Part shown: positions 32,955 through 43,693 of the stretch, piece by piece | Layout of the letters: each line of letters opens with the position of its first letter | How positions within the stretch are numbered: the first letter of the stretch is position 1 | Assembly (NCBI GenBank): GCA_942159475.1 | Contig: OW804096.1 | Location: 87,709,784 to 87,773,783 of the forward strand | Direction of reading: 5' to 3' | Origin: Sthenelais limicola | Lineage: Eukaryota; Annelida; Polychaeta; Phyllodocida; Sigalionidae | Length of the DNA: 64,000 bases | The notes under the pieces: generated by a model | Told to the model about the DNA's origin: nothing | The model's input: the letters and a program-made list of their open reading frames with translations, nothing else | The model's database searches: none | Program-made: the position numbers and the translations under genes

Positions 32955-35015
32955 TTAAGAAGATCCGACCCTGTTTAACAGCAAAGCCAATTTTTCCTCT
33001 ATAGCCGCAGTACGAGTATGGAAATCATCCATGGTTTTAACATGTGTCTGCTGCTTTGTACAGTCAGCCCACATGTGTCCCTCTTCCTGACAATAATAGC
33101 ATTTCCGAGGAGCTCCAGGCGTTCTCCTACTCCTCCTGTCAAAAGGAGCCTTCTTACCACTGTCACTCACTTCAGGAGCTGGCAATGGCAGCGCCTCTGC
33201 CTGCGGCCATGGCTTTTTCTGCCAAGCTCTAAAAGCTTGAAATTCAGCCAACTCTTTCTCATCCCAATCCTGTTCTGATTTAGTAACAGTAGTTACTGTT
33301 GCCACACCCGCACTGCTTGAGAACGAGTGTGAGTGTGACGATGTGCGAGAAACACCACTGGTACCGAATACATCTCTATACCGAGTTGCGGCTGCCGCAG
33401 CCAAAACTATATTAGTTGGCTCCTGCAGTGCAACATAGTGTGCCATGCCTTCATCCAACAATCCATCAAGAAATATCTTTACCGCCATTTCATGCAACGT
33501 GCCATCCCATTCACCGAAAGCATGTACTGCCCTCAAGCTAATGTTCTGACTAAAAGCAGCCGGACTCTGCCCAGGATCCTGCCTACACTTGAAGAATTCC
33601 CTCTTCCGCGTCTTGTCGGATTTCTCCGCTTGATAATCATATTCAAGCATCTGCAAAAGCTCATCCACCGAGAAATCATCCGGCTCCAGCATCATCGCTT
33701 GCGGCAGCTGTTTACCTACTCCGGTTAGCAGTTGTATTTTGTAGGTTTCATCGTCCCAATTATTTGAATGTGCTATCATTACCGTGTGTCTTTGATAATC
33801 ACGCCAATCCTCTCTACCATCCCATTCTGGGAAATTTACAGATCTAGGTTTGTTCATGGGCTTAGTTGGTTTGAACTTAGGCACACCAAATGCAGGCCCC
33901 TTAACCTCAGGCAAGTAACCTGCGGCTGGATCTATCGACCGCCTCACTTTATCCATGCTAGCCGGCAAAGATCGCCTTACTGCGCCCATAATCCCATAAC
34001 CAACTGGATCAGGACCAGAAGCGCGCAAACCATGTGCAGCTTCTAAAGCACTCCTCCTTTCACCCTTAAACGCCCGCCCGCCAGTTGGTGCATCCGGCGC
34101 GGTTGACGTGTAACGAGGCTGAATCACTTCATCATTACTCGATTTTTCCTTCCTCTGGTCAAAATCTGGAAATTCATTCATAATTCGAGTATACGATTCA
34201 TTAGAGATCCCACCCGGATTCGTTTGAATCGGAGTGCTAACCTTATCCAGCTCATCAGCAAAAGCAATTCCTCTAGACCTACGAGGAGGGACTTGAAAAT
34301 CCAAGCCGCTATGGAGTTCCTCCATATTTCTTTTCATCCTGTCGTTATTTTTGTGCTCCCACGCACGTCTTGCCTCTAAAGATATGAGTTTCTCGCTCTG
34401 ATCTTGTATCACCGACCTTAACCGAGTCTCCTCTTGCCTTGATAAAGCCAAATCCGATTCTGCCTTAGCTGCTTTCTCCTGGGCATTTCTCCCTTTCCTA
34501 GCAGACTCCATTACCGAATCACTCATCAAGTCCAAGGAACTCATCTGGTTCGCGATGAGCCTATCCATCTTGTCATAGGTCATGCGCCTATTTCTTACAC
34601 GATCTTGCGTCCATTCAGACTGCAAAGTACCAATATCTGCAGCGTTAACGGGAGTCATAGGCGGCAATTTCCCATGAACAAACTCATCGTCTATATCTTC
34701 ATCTATATCTATACCAATATCTTCTACACGTGGTGCTTTTTTCATGGCACTACGGGGAAGCGTGGCTGTCTTTCTCCTCAAAGTAACCTTCAGACCGGCA
34801 TGATTCTGATTCTTTGTCATTTTCCACGAATCATCATCACCGCTTGAGGTATCAGCTTCTATGCTCGCTCTTACCTTCACTGTTGGTTCAACATGAGCCA
34901 GTCTATATTCCAAATCTTGAATCGTTTGATTTGTCTGTTCCAAAAACTGGTCAACCGCCAACAGGTTACCTGGCCCCCCAGTGGAGAACCGAGCTCCAGG
35001 CCCTTCTGGCTCCAT
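32955..35015 (-). CDS. gag: Gag polyprotein with one zinc knuckle
   Basis: An intact 686-residue Gag. The first 330 residues are charged with coiled-coil-like segments. A capsid-like region follows near residues 390-560 ('NFPEWDGREDWRDYQ', 'FFKCRQDPGQSPAAFSQ'), typical of Gypsy capsids. A single CCHC knuckle, 'CYYCQEEGHMWADC' (C-x2-C-x4-H-x4-C), lies near the C-terminus and should bind genomic RNA. The pol frame is shifted relative to gag and overlaps its end, which fits a -1 frameshift, although an explicit slippery site is not proven. Confidence 0.88.
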   Translation of the reverse strand: MEPEGPGARFSTGGPGNLLAVDQFLEQTNQTIQDLEYRLAHVEPTVKVRASIEADTSSGDDDSWKMTKNQNHAGLKVTLRRKTATLPRSAMKKAPRVEDIGIDIDEDIDDEFVHGKLPPMTPVNAADIGTLQSEWTQDRVRNRRMTYDKMDRLIANQMSSLDLMSDSVMESARKGRNAQEKAAKAESDLALSRQEETRLRSVIQDQSEKLISLEARRAWEHKNNDRMKRNMEELHSGLDFQVPPRRSRGIAFADELDKVSTPIQTNPGGISNESYTRIMNEFPDFDQRKEKSSNDEVIQPRYTSTAPDAPTGGRAFKGERRSALEAAHGLRASGPDPVGYGIMGAVRRSLPASMDKVRRSIDPAAGYLPEVKGPAFGVPKFKPTKPMNKPRSVNFPEWDGREDWRDYQRHTVMIAHSNNWDDETYKIQLLTGVGKQLPQAMMLEPDDFSVDELLQMLEYDYQAEKSDKTRKREFFKCRQDPGQSPAAFSQNISLRAVHAFGEWDGTLHEMAVKIFLDGLLDEGMAHYVALQEPTNIVLAAAAATRYRDVFGTSGVSRTSSHSHSFSSSAGVATVTTVTKSEQDWDEKELAEFQAFRAWQKKPWPQAEALPLPAPEVSDSGKKAPFDRRSRRTPGAPRKCYYCQEEGHMWADCTKQQTHVKTMDDFHTRTAAIEEKLALLLNRVGSS

Positions 35016-35081
35016 TGGCTTTCCCCGTTAGAGGCAACCAATGGTTCCAGACAGGTCTCACTCCGCTAGCAAAAGTCCAAT

Positions 35082-35095
35082 TGGTCACGGCACCA
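35082..35095 (-). promoter_or_regulatory. Primer-binding site, tRNA-His type
   Basis: Three bases inside the 5' LTR, the minus strand reads TGGTGCCGTGACCA. This is complementary to the CCA-bearing 3' end of animal tRNA-His (GGTCACGGCACCA). It would prime minus-strand DNA synthesis. Confidence 0.75.
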
Positions 35096-35098
35096 AAT

Positions 35099-35523
35099 TG
35101 TAGTGTCCGATCGACGGCCTTAAGCGACTATGAGACTTAATCTATCAAGTAAAGACAACGACAACAACAGGATCTAATGGACCTCGCCAGCTTCTGTATT
35201 TAATATCAATCTTTCCACACCCGGGCTGCTCCCAAGAGAACAACAATAGAAATAGTTCATCATATCAAATGGACATCATTCAAGTGTGCATACACACTAG
35301 GTGTATAAGATAGTAATAACAGTAAACACATAGAATAAGCAGTATCACACAGCAATAAAAAGTTTAAAATGTAGACAACCGAAACACCACGACCTCTACC
35401 AGTCGAACCCACCACAGCCGCGACCAGCGCGGCTACTACACACTTACACTTGCGGGACTCATATGACAGCCGTGTAGCCCCGGCTCTGGTTTAGCAAATG
35501 CCAATCCAGAGCCGCGCACCACA
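35099..35523 (-). repeat. 5' LTR of the Gypsy element
   Basis: On the minus strand it begins TGTGGTGCGCGG and ends GACACTACA, the TG...CA form expected of LTRs. A 32-nt hairpin lies at 35482-35513, near its 5' end. It should contain the promoter of the element. Confidence 0.93.
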
Positions 35524-35527
35524 CTAG

Positions 35528-36543
35528 TGTACAATTGGAGTAAATTACCCCCTAATTCGGCTAGCAAAAGTAAATGAAAAGTAAGAGCTAGAGAATGGAT
35601 GTTGGCCGGCAAAACAGAGCCTGGTTCGAACCAGAGGTTTGACTTGACTTTGTAAAGATATTCCTTTTACTACTATATATTTACTGTGTTTTAAATAGGA
35701 GGGTCTCTTTATTTGTAATGATTATGGCGTAACGGCGACGCTATGGCATAACGGCGGCATCCCAACATATGCTCACTGCAATTCAACAACATCTGTATTT
35801 ATTCATATAGACATTTTACGAAATTCGGGCAGATCTAAGCAACAGGCAAGCTCTTATTTCGAACACTGTATATTATATAAGTTGGGTTCATTAACATATC
35901 CTATATTGAAGGATCTTTACTATATTATATCATAAGGTCATATCATTATTATATATGTAATATTACCTCACAGGTATATCTTGGAGTATGTTTGTTTATT
36001 CGGGAGGATCAGTCATATGTTTATAAATGGCTTTCCATAGATACCCTAGAGTGGGCACTGTTTACTGCAAAAGTAAGTAGACCGTGACCACAGACTGACC
36101 AGCAGATCGGTAGTTAGACAGCCCGTGTTAGTGTCATACATCTAGCAATATGGAAGCACCCAGAACTAGCTTTGGGGAGAGCGGGACAGAATTTACTTGA
36201 TTGATTCTGGCAATATCATTGCACAGAAATGCCTAATATAAGGAAATATACCAGATATTTACCATACTTGAGCTGTATGACCAGCAAGTGTTCCAACCCA
36301 GTGTTTTACTTTAAGATAAGAGGCATACAGGCGGCGAGACCTCTTCCAACTGCCATGTCTGAGAGACTATAGTGTGATGGAGGCACCTCACGAAATTTGA
36401 AGTTTTAAACTCTTATATATTCCAAATACTTGTATTTCATACATTAATGCTCTCAGGTATTGGTTAATGGCATAATGATCCAGAACATTGTTGAAATTCA
36501 AGCATATGTCAAAAAAATCAGGAGCTCAGCGGCAAGTGTCACT
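35528..36543. other. No gene seen
   Basis: AT-rich DNA between the Gypsy element and the left end of the DIRS element. I find no motif-bearing frame. Confidence 0.5.
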
Positions 36544-37174
36544 TTAAGCTGCTAAGTGAATGGATAAGTCAACAGCAAGTTGGGCATTAACAGAGCTGCT
36601 TACACAACTCCCAACCCCCAGCCGAAGGAGAAAAAACATCAAGATATGATAAGAGAGATAGTAAGTCACATTATGAAATGAGAAACAACACAGTAATTTA
36701 ATTTAATGATTTTATTAATCATTTTGGGAAACATATGTTATATGGTAGTTTGTTGTAGAAGTGTCAGTTCAGGTAACGATTTGCTTGAATCAATGAAAGT
36801 CAGTGTCCGTAAGATTTAGGTTAAGAAGCACTTATATATTCCCACGAAGTATTCAGAGAATACTAGAGTCTTGTTTTAGGGTGGTGGGTGGGAAGAAAAT
36901 TTCAGAGTCCGTTAATGGCGGACGGTGAAAGTTGAGACAAGGAAGGTGAACGTCAGATGGATACGTCACATACGTCAGTGCTGAATGACTGGGTTTTATT
37001 CCCGCCACAATGAGCGATATCAGACACATCAAAATAATCAATAAGTAAGGGTGTTCAAAGAACGAGCAACAGAATAATCTTTAATCAACCTAGTCTGAGT
37101 GTCTGCCGATAGATAGAGCAGGACACTGAGACTCTTCCAGTCACCATAGGTTTTAATATCATGTAGAGGTAAAG

Positions 37175-37694
37175 CTATAGCCTGCTCAGGTAAGTGGCTG
37201 AGCCTCTGCGTAGACTATGGGACGTGAAGTTCCCAGTCAGCCCAGCACTAGAGATACATTTTGATAACATAGAAGAAAAGAACTTGTAAGTAACAGGCTT
37301 ATGAGAACCTGGGAAACAAAACAAATAGTCGTTTGGTTGTAAGTTAGCTTTAGATAGATAAACCTTAAGCCACCTAACTGGGCAGATAAGAGAATTAATC
37401 GCACTAACCACAGGAATTACATGATCCCGCTCACGAAATTGTAAGGTTTTAGAAGAGCGGATGGTGAGGATCATACCATAATTTGTGAACCTAAGGTCAG
37501 ATCGTAAGAGCATATGACAAGAGTCAGTTAAGTGTGATTTACGCAACAAACACCTGAAAGATACACATACCATACATCAGAAGACCAGTGTTGAACGATT
37601 AGATTTATCAAGAACACGAAAAATTCTTATAAGGTGTTCTGGCAATAATGGGTCAGCCTGCAGAACAGCATCACCTAATAGCCTTCTAACCCCT
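37175..37694 (-). pseudogene. DIRS tyrosine recombinase, catalytic part
   Basis: This half continues from the piggyBac border at 37695. It contains 'FRCLLRKSHL', 'LLRSDLRFTNYGMIL', 'SSKTLQFRERDHVIPV' and near the end the box 'SHSLRRGSATYL' with the conserved His and Arg. An in-frame TGA at about 37577-37579 interrupts it before the 'LLRKSHL' part. The enzyme would resolve circular DNA into the genome. Confidence 0.82.
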
Positions 37695-38250
37695 TTAACT
37701 CATTAAGGACGGGACGCGCTAGCGGGCCACCGTACGCGGCGAACGGGCCCCTTCCACCATGCGATATCACGTGGTGGACGGGAGCCAATCAGCGCGAAGC
37801 AGTGCGAAGCAGCATGGCGGGGAAGCCGGGTGGCGTATCAACTTTGTTTTAACGAATATTGATATATTTTCATATCAATCGGACAAAAAGGACCATGGCA
37901 GAAGTTAATTTAGTTCACCAACTACTCTTTCTGTAAGTTTAAGAGTCTGTCATGGTGGTTATCATGGATTATTTCGGTATTATTCGCTTCGCGCCCGAGT
38001 TGTCTGCTGAACAAAATGGCGGACGAAGCAGCCAAAGGCCTTTGTCGCAGATGGTGCCTAAACATCTACGGCCACCCCGCTTGGATTATTCGTCAGAAAC
38101 CAGCTAAGATACGACAAAACAAAAGGAAATATCACTTTAAATGGCCTCTACGAAGATCTTTTTGATTCTCCATCGATTTATATGGATATTCCCTTCGAGA
38201 ACTAAATCTAGGTCTTCACCGCTTGATTTTCAAAAGCATGCTTCCATCTG

Positions 38251-38650
38251 CGCAGTTGTTTTCGGAGATTGGATATTTTATTCACCGACATCCCCATTGA
38301 AGTATTCATCAGGAAACACTGACAAAGAGGCAAAACAACAGGAAATAAGACCTAGAATGGCCTCACACATCTGTTTTTAGCAGTTTCATTGGATATTATG
38401 GAAATATTCGCAAAAAAAACATTGCCAGTTTCGAGAAACTAAATATAGGTCACATCACGGAGAAGAACAACAGCTGGCGATCTGCGCAGTTGTTTTCGCA
38501 GATAGGATATTTTATTCACGGACTTTCCCATTGAATTATTCATCAGGAAACAGTGTCTAAGCGGCAAAACAACAGGAAATAAGACCTAGAATGGCCTCAC
38601 ACATCTGTTTTTAGCAGTTTCATTGGATATTATGGAAATATTCGCCAAAA
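38251..38650. repeat. Two tandem copies of a 234-bp unit in piggyBac
   Basis: Sequences such as GCAGTTGTTTTCGGAGATTG (about 38251) and AGGCAAAACAACAGGAAATA (about 38329) recur 234 bp later (about 38485 and 38563) with few changes. They lie in the subterminal left part of the element. A second duplicated block flanks the minisatellite (about 38800-39050 against 40380-40530). Confidence 0.8.
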
Positions 38651-39309
38651 TGTATATGTAGGTCATCACAGCTTTAGGCATGCGAGAGACCTAGATCTGT
38701 CCTAGATCGATCAGCTGTTCTCCTGATCGGGTCACTTGGTGAATGGGAAAGTTTTCTACATCGTCGCAGATTGGAATATTTCTTTATTTCTTTATATTAA
38801 TACAAAAAGGATCTTCACTGGAATTTAATCTCTTATGATATGTTTCATATTGAGATATGGGCAGTGTTGAGTCGTCGAACTCAGCTCATAGTGTGTTTCC
38901 ACATTGGATTTTATTCAAGCAGTGCCATTGGATTATTATTCATGGAATTTACCATTGGATTATTATATTGCGTTGGATATTATCATCGCAGATTGGATTT
39001 TATTGAAGCACTGGATCTTGGACACATTGGAATATTTATTCTTATTTATTTGTTCCCCCATCCACCCTTCCCCTCCCCATCCACCCTTCCCCTCCACATC
39101 TTCCCATCCCTTGAGGCATCACCTGCCCATGACGCCATTATGTCAGTAACGCCCATTATGTCAGTAACATTATGTCAGTAACGCCCATTATGTCAGTAAT
39201 TACTGAAACACTTATAGATTTCGGAGTAGACCTCTACTCAAATATAAACAAACATATTTGAGGGAGATTTGGAATATATGTAGGGAATTATATTGGATTT
39301 ATATGGAAT

Positions 39310-40376
39310 TCCCACCCACCCTTCCCCTCTACCCACCCTTCCCCTCTACCCACCCTTCCCCTCTTCCACCCTTCCCCTCCATTACCCTTCCCCTCCCCCT
39401 CTTCTACCCTTCCCCTCTATCCACCCTTCCCCTCTATCCACCCTTCCCCTCTACCCACCCTTCCCTTCTACACACCCTTCCCCTCTACCCACCCTTCCCC
39501 TCTACCCACCCTTCCCCTCTACCCACCCTTCCCCTCTACCCACCCTTCCCCTCTACCCACCCTTCCCCTCTACACACCCTTCCCCTCTACCCACCCTTCC
39601 CCTCCATTACCCTTCCCCTCTACTCACCCTTCCCCTCCATTACCCTTCCCCTCTACCCACCCTTCCCCTCTACCCACCCTTCCCCTCTACCCACCCTTCC
39701 CCTCCATTACCCTTCCCCTCTACCCACCCTTCCCCTCTACCCACCCTTCCCCTCTATCCACCCTTCCCCTCTATCCACCCTTCCCCTCTACCCACCCTTC
39801 CCTTCTACACACCCTTCCCCTCCATTACCCTTCCCCTCGTCCACCCTTCCCCTCTACCCACCCTTCCCCTCTTCCACCCTTCCCCTCCATTACCCTTCCC
39901 CTCTACCCACCCTTCCCCTCTTCCACCCTTCCCCTCCATTACCCTTCCCCTCCCCTCTTCTACCCTTCCCCTCTATCCACCCTTCCCCTCTATCCACCCT
40001 TCCCCTCTACCCACCCTTCCCTTCTACACACCCTTCCCCTCTACCCACCCTTCCCCTCTACCCACCCTTCCCCTCTACCCACCCTTCCCCTCTACCCACC
40101 CTTCCCCTCTACACACCCTTCCCCTCTACACACCCTTCCCCTCTACACACCCTTCCCCTCTACCCACCCTTCCCCTCTACCCACCCTTCCCCTCTACACA
40201 CCCTTCCCCTCCATTACCCTTCCCCTCTACCCACCCTTCCCCTCCATTACCCTTCCCCTCTACCCACCCTTCCCCTCTACCCACCCTTCCCCTCTATCCA
40301 CCCTTCCCCTCTATCCACCCTTCCCCTCTACACACCCTTCCCCTCCATTACCCTTCCCCTCGCCCACCCTTCCCTT
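39310..40376. repeat. Pyrimidine-rich minisatellite inside piggyBac
   Basis: About 1.07 kb of imperfect tandem units of 17-18 bp, CCCTTCCCCTCTACCCA and variants (CTATCCA, CTACACA, CCATTA). The plus strand is almost purely C and T. Long Pro/Ser/Leu frames read through it in several phases and are by-products of the repeat. The strand asymmetry could favour triplex (H-DNA) structure. Confidence 0.95.
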
Positions 40377-40680
40377 TCAACTTTGGACACATTGGAATAT
40401 TTATTCTTATACGAAAAGGAGCCTCACCGGAATGAAAACTCGCATGATATATTTCATTTTGAGATATGGGCGGTGGTGGGTCGTTGTACTCAGCTCATAG
40501 TGTGTGTTTCTACATCGTCGCAGATTGGATTATATATTTCATAAGTAGGTCAAGAGACCTTTGCCTGCTTGATCTGGGTCATCAGCTGATCGGGGTCAGT
40601 GAGTGCAAAGACAACAAAAGGTAGGTACATATATTAGATATATTATGGATTTATTTTCAGGTTTACAGACTTCATATATA

Positions 40681-42920
40681 TTATTCCTCTAAGGGATTTC
40701 GCTTTGAGTGGTACCTGGTAAAACAGTTGGGTAAACACAAATATACCTGGCACTTTCCACACCCATAGATCGTCTGGGCCGTTCTTTTCTTTGATTTCTC
40801 CTTCAGGGCTTTCTTTTTACACAAATGACAATATTGTTTTTTCCCCATTTCCTTTGGGAGACATTTTCTTCTTAAGCGGTCCGGTGTTGAGGGCATTGGG
40901 GGAATGTTGTTGTGCAAAAGTAGATCATTACAGAGGGTTTCAGATAAAGAAATAGTGAATTCATATAATGACATATTCTTGTCATTATAATTTACCGAGT
41001 TATAAATTATAGAACTATTCACCTTCATTAACTCAAAACAATACCATAAGACTTTCATCGTCCACTTTATACTTTTTCGCTCAAAGGAATAGTACTTTAT
41101 CTTTTGATCGCACAAGTTGACCCCGCCCATGCTTTGATTGTAGTCGATGATAGTTGATGGGCACTCAACTTCTACCCTTTGATAACCGTCTCGTCCCCTC
41201 ATTCTCCTGTTCGCCTTTCCCATGGTGGATCCGTGTATACTGGACAGCACGTGAACGACCTTGTTGTCCCTCCAAACACTAAGTAGCAAGTCTCCACATC
41301 GAGAAAAAATCGTATCTCCCCTGGCCTTTAGCTCGTTGTGACTTTGAACCATAAGACTTTTGGGCAGTTCTTTCCTGTTCTTTCGGATTGTACCACAGCA
41401 ATAAGTATAAAATTGGGATGCCAGTTCTTCAAACATAAGGACACTGCTGTAAAAATTATCAAAGAAAATTTTGAAGCCCTTGCCTAAAACATCTGCTTTC
41501 TCTAACAATTTAAAAACTACATCTTTGTACAGATTTTGGGGACCAAGGCCAGTGAAGAACGGTAGTATCTGAAGGGCATAACCTAGAAAGAAAATATGAG
41601 CTATGTCAATATTGATATTTTTTCTTTAAAAGCTTTTATAATCCAGATCGATGAACAACAAATTTGTGTATAATTACCCTTCCCCTCTTTCACATAATAG
41701 AAAAACATCTTACCGGTGGCACTCTCCGCCAACATCCACACCTTTATACCCCACTTCGTCGGTTTTGCGGGCATATACTGTCGATGTGCACATCGTCCTT
41801 TATGCTGAAATTATATCAAATGAATGATAAATAAATGATAATATCCCAGAAATGTCTTTATTACTAAGTATTGGTACCCGATGTATTATTGCCCAAGGGC
41901 TCGCTCGCTCGAGTGGGCGATAATATGGACCAGTTTTGATTTACCATGTTAAATCGATTAAAACATCAATAATATTAAACAAAGTGAAGGAAAACAAGAG
42001 AATATAACTTCCGATGTATATATTTATGTTTTTTTATTATTAATTATTATCAATTTACCTTAATCATCGATTCGTCGATTGACAAATCTTGCGAAGGCTT
42101 GTAGTGCCGGGTGGCAGCAGCGTTGAACACCGTCAACAGCCAAAGCACACGGTCCTTCGTACTTGTCCGGGTGTCGTCTGCTCCGGTTCGCTCCTCCTCT
42201 GTACCTTCCCCATAGCTTAGATACCTAAATAAATGATCATATAATAAATAAATAATGCTTTTTTCATACCTGAGATTTATTTTAGGATTTATTTTCATTT
42301 TGACTTTGATTTTGTGCCTAAATCTGACTTTCGTTGCAAGTTCACAAGAAATTTTGCTGCCAACTCCCTTCCCCTCCTCTGCGCTTGAATAAATAGTATT
42401 TGTTTTCATATATTTACCTCAGAATGTGGAGAAAATGGTCTCTTGTCATCACCCTTGATATGAAGTCCGTCCTTATGCTGTTTTTCTTCGACCAGTAGTC
42501 TTTTAACCTTGGTTTTCTAAGGATGCCCATCAGGTATGTCTGTCCAATGAAGGCCCGCAAGTAAGGGAGGTCCAGAGGCTGCCATTTCTTGGAGTTTTTC
42601 CACTCTTTTTTCTTCCTTTCTGCATATTCGTTGGTATTTCTCACTATCGTTGTCATTAATTCCAAGTTCATGAATAGATTGAATATATCTACTACAGTTG
42701 TGCACGTTGTTTTTGGGCCAGATTCTTCTTCAAATTCTTTCATTGGTGATGGTCTAGGCTGGTGTTTGGCTTGCCTTCTCCAGGTCCGGTCCTCGGGAGT
42801 CGTTTCGGTCAGATGGTTGATTAAAGGCGTGTCATCTTCATCAGAACTGGAGGATGAGGATGAAGAACTAGAAGATGATTCAGGAATGATTCTCGGTCGT
42901 TTTCTGGGTATGATGGGCAT
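40681..42920 (-). CDS. piggyBac transposase, four exons
   Basis: Exons at 42920-42418, 42224-42059, 41804-41714 and 41582-40681 have GT...AG borders and give 1662 bases, 553 residues, with no stop. Exon 1 has an acidic Ser-run N-terminus. Catalytic Asp candidates are residue 218 ('SIDESM') and residue 295 ('FFDNFYSS'). The third position, in 'MGGVNLCDQ', is Asn409 where Asp is usual; Asp412 is kept. The C-terminus has a Cys-rich zinc-binding region ('CHLCKK', 'CGKCQVYLCLPNCFTRYH'). An upstream ATG at 42996-42998 is in frame but followed by a TAG at 42969-42971, so the protein would start at 42920 or is truncated at its N-terminus. Activity is doubtful because of Asn409. Confidence 0.88.
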
Positions 42921-43190
42921 GTCATCTTCCCAATCCGAGGGAAGAGAATCACTCCACTCGGCAGTCCACTAGTCGTCCGACATCGCCGATGCCGCCATCT
43001 TCAGAGTGTAAGATTTTTCAGCGTTTCGTGACGTTCAACACGTAAATAATGACGAAATTACCGTGGTGACTATGGAAACATGTCAACTAATTTTTATTTT
43101 ATATATTTACCTATCCACACATTAAATCTCATTCGAATCCATTGATATTTACCAGAGATATAACATGTTTTATTATTAACGACCTATTGC

Positions 43191-43309
43191 TGCCTGCAGG
43201 CAGCATCCCGTCCTTAACGGAGAGGAAGGGATGCTGCCTGCAGGCAGCATCCCGTCCCCAACGCCATTTTGAAAATGCTGCCTGCAGGCAGCATCCCGTC
43301 CTTAAAGGG
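43191..43309. repeat. Three copies of a palindromic unit at the piggyBac right end
   Basis: GCTGCCTGCAGGCAGC, a perfect palindrome, followed by ATCCCGTCC occurs at about 43190, 43233 and 43277. The last copy runs into the terminal inverted repeat. The array could serve as transposase binding sites. Confidence 0.85.
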
Positions 43310-43313
43310 TTAA

Positions 43314-43693
43314 GGGTTTACCATAAAGTCTCCCTTAGCAACAGGAGAGTAACCATAGAACTCATGTAGCGACCATAAGCCACTCAGATAATTAGCAATT
43401 GAAGAGTAAGCTAGTTGTTTTGATAAGTAAGTTATATACAAACAGACTATACTGACAGAAGCCGGTAATGGAGTAAATTTATACAATGAGCAAAACCTCA
43501 AATATCTAAACCATTGTGACTTTTTCGTGAGCCAGGTGTTCTCCGCCCAACACATGGATTGGAGCTTCCTGCAGTCCTCCGTCAATTCTCGAACGGAAGC
43601 TGTGAGAGCAACAGAAAGAAAACAATAGTGGTAAACCATAATCACTGAAGTAATTCTTAGTGAATAAATGTGACAGAGAGTCAGCACATACAT
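43314..43693 (-). pseudogene. DIRS tyrosine recombinase, N-terminal part
   Basis: About 127 codons with a core-binding-type region ('RKLQSMCWAENTWLTKKSQ' and 'SYSSIANYL'-like 'AYSSIANYLSGLWSLHEF'). The frame runs into the TTAA at 43310-43313 where the piggyBac element begins. The catalytic half lies on the other side at 37175-37698. Confidence 0.8.

Larger units (their letters stand above)
23879..35523 (-). mobile_element. Complete Ty3/Gypsy-type LTR retrotransposon, 11.6 kb
   Basis: Two 425-bp LTRs (23879-24303 and 35099-35523) enclose the element, and CTAG occurs directly outside each (23875-23878 and 35524-35527). The sense strand is minus: gag, protease, reverse transcriptase, RNase H, integrase, then four further ORFs. 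The LTRs differ at 7 positions, so the insertion is fairly young, yet gag-pol already has several stops and frameshifts. The element is long for the superfamily because of the roughly 4-kb 3' accessory block. Confidence 0.95.
37699..43309 (-). mobile_element. piggyBac DNA transposon, 5.6 kb
   Basis: TTAA occurs directly at both borders (37695-37698 and 43310-43313), the signature of piggyBac insertion. The ends are inverted: left CTCATTAAGGACGGGACGC and right, reversed, CCCTTTAAGGACGGGATGC. The element carries a spliced transposase on the minus strand and much repetitive DNA in its left half. It splits the DIRS recombinase gene. Confidence 0.93.

Noticed and set aside
39258..40544. Long open frames rich in Pro, Ser and Leu on the plus strand
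   Set aside because: They read through a 17-18 bp minisatellite in more than one phase; the openness comes from the repeat, not from selection for protein.
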